Source: an uncultured Faecalibacterium sp.
Lineage (GTDB): Bacteria; Bacillota; Clostridia; Oscillospirales; Ruminococcaceae
Direction: 5' to 3'
Assembly (NCBI GenBank): GCA_934503275.1
Contig: CAKSVD010000047.1
Span: 1 to 6,356, forward strand
Length of the DNA: 6,356 nucleotides
Shown here: positions 5,982 to 6,356 of the stretch, in pieces
How positions within the stretch are numbered: position 1 is the stretch's first letter
How the letters are laid out: each line of letters begins with the position of its first letter
Notes under the pieces: generated by a model
What the model was told of the DNA's origin: nothing
The model's database searches: none
What the model saw: only the letters and a program-made list of their open reading frames with translations
Program-made: the position numbers and the translations under genes

Positions 5982-6094
5982 ACGATTTTAAATGGCTTCC
6001 GCTTCGCTCTAGCCATCTTCAGCGGAAAAATTATTTTTAATTTCGCGTTTGTCGCGCTCTGCGGAGCGCTCCAAACGCTATTTTCACGGGTGGG
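5982..6094. repeat. Direct repeat, copy 2, with a 34-nt interrupted hairpin
   Basis: This is the second copy of the element at 3058-3168, in the same orientation. The hairpin core at 6045-6078 keeps both stems (GCGTTTG/CAAACGC and GCGCTC/GAGCGC) and the TGCG loop. The only core difference is in the internal loop (tc for tt), so pairing is preserved. As in copy 1, an A-run and a GC-rich hairpin (6117-6149) follow on the right. Confidence 0.8.
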
Positions 6095-6116
6095 GTCGTA
6101 GAGAAAAACGGCATTT

Positions 6117-6149
6117 GCAGCGCCGCTTTCTGCGAAAGCGCGGCGCTGC
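6117..6149 (-). terminator. GC-rich hairpin, possible terminator of an unseen minus-strand gene
   Basis: GCAGCGCC (6117-6124) pairs with GGCGCTGC (6142-6149), and GCTTTC/GAAAGC (6125-6130, 6134-6139) forms an inner stem around TGC, with a 2-nt GC bulge. Read on the minus strand it is followed by AAATGCCG and then TTTTTCTC, so the T-run is offset by 8 nt. It could terminate a gene beyond the right edge, or belong to the neighbouring repeats. Confidence 0.4.
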
Positions 6150-6171
6150 GGGAAGATACTGCCGGTCTGCG

Positions 6172-6356
6172 CCCTCATCCGGCGCTACGCGCCACCTTCC
6201 CCCGACCGGGGGAAGGCTTCTGTGGTAGCGATAAAGTTTCCGGCTAAAGTGCAAAGTTTCCGGGCGTGCCCGCTCCCCCGGGGGGAGCTGTCGCGCAGCG
6301 ACTGAGGGGCTATAAATGGAGAAGCGAAAAAAGCGTTAAAGCGATAGCGCCGACTG
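6172..6356 (+). repeat. Right copy of the hairpin-rich inverted repeat, cut by the window end
   Basis: This mirrors 262-444 on the opposite strand. It carries the same chain of hairpins: GGCGC/GCGCC (6181-6193), CCTTCCCCC/GGGGGAAGG (6195-6216) and GTCGC/GCGAC. It ends exactly at the window edge while still matching the left copy, so it probably continues to the right. The two copies face each other across about 5.7 kb containing feoAB, galE and galM. Confidence 0.85.

Overview
The window reads like chromosome of a gut Ruminococcaceae/Oscillospiraceae Firmicute, most likely Faecalibacterium or a close relative. The grounds are the clostridial style of the FeoA-FeoB fusion, GC-rich genes between AT-rich promoters, strong AGGAGG-type ribosome binding sites and intergenic spaces full of GC-rich hairpin repeats. 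This placement is inference; no rRNA or other phylogenetic marker is present.

Three complete protein genes lie on the minus strand, so transcription runs right to left: galM (aldose 1-epimerase, 4696-5769), galE (UDP-glucose 4-epimerase, 3233-4258) and feoAB (FeoA-FeoB fusion ferrous iron transporter, 587-2929). Each appears to be its own transcription unit, with a recognisable or candidate promoter, a Shine-Dalgarno sequence 8-9 nt before ATG, and a hairpin terminator after the stop. GalM and GalE are functionally linked: GalM interconverts the anomers of galactose, and GalE equilibrates UDP-galactose with UDP-glucose. GalE has Cys at the position that in other GalE proteins controls acceptance of N-acetylated sugars. 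feoAB is unrelated in function and carries its own sigmaA-type promoter, with a sequence resembling a DtxR/IdeR iron box over its -10 region.

Repeats occupy most of the non-coding DNA. A hairpin-rich repeat of about 185 bp occurs at both ends in inverted orientation (262-444 and 6172-6356, the latter cut by the window end), enclosing all three genes. A second repeat of about 110 bp occurs as two direct copies (3058-3168 and 5982-6094). The spacer between galM and galE holds a compact array of mini-hairpins joined by AATGATGT/ACATCATT octamers, arranged as one large inverted repeat (4478-4643). The far left (1-261) has a 17-bp perfect hairpin and no convincing gene. The galM leader has a 15-bp hairpin whose loop can pair with the RNA just upstream.

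I found no wholly new multi-gene system. The most unusual material is the non-coding architecture: the octamer/mini-hairpin array, the inverted and direct repeats, and the structured galM leader.
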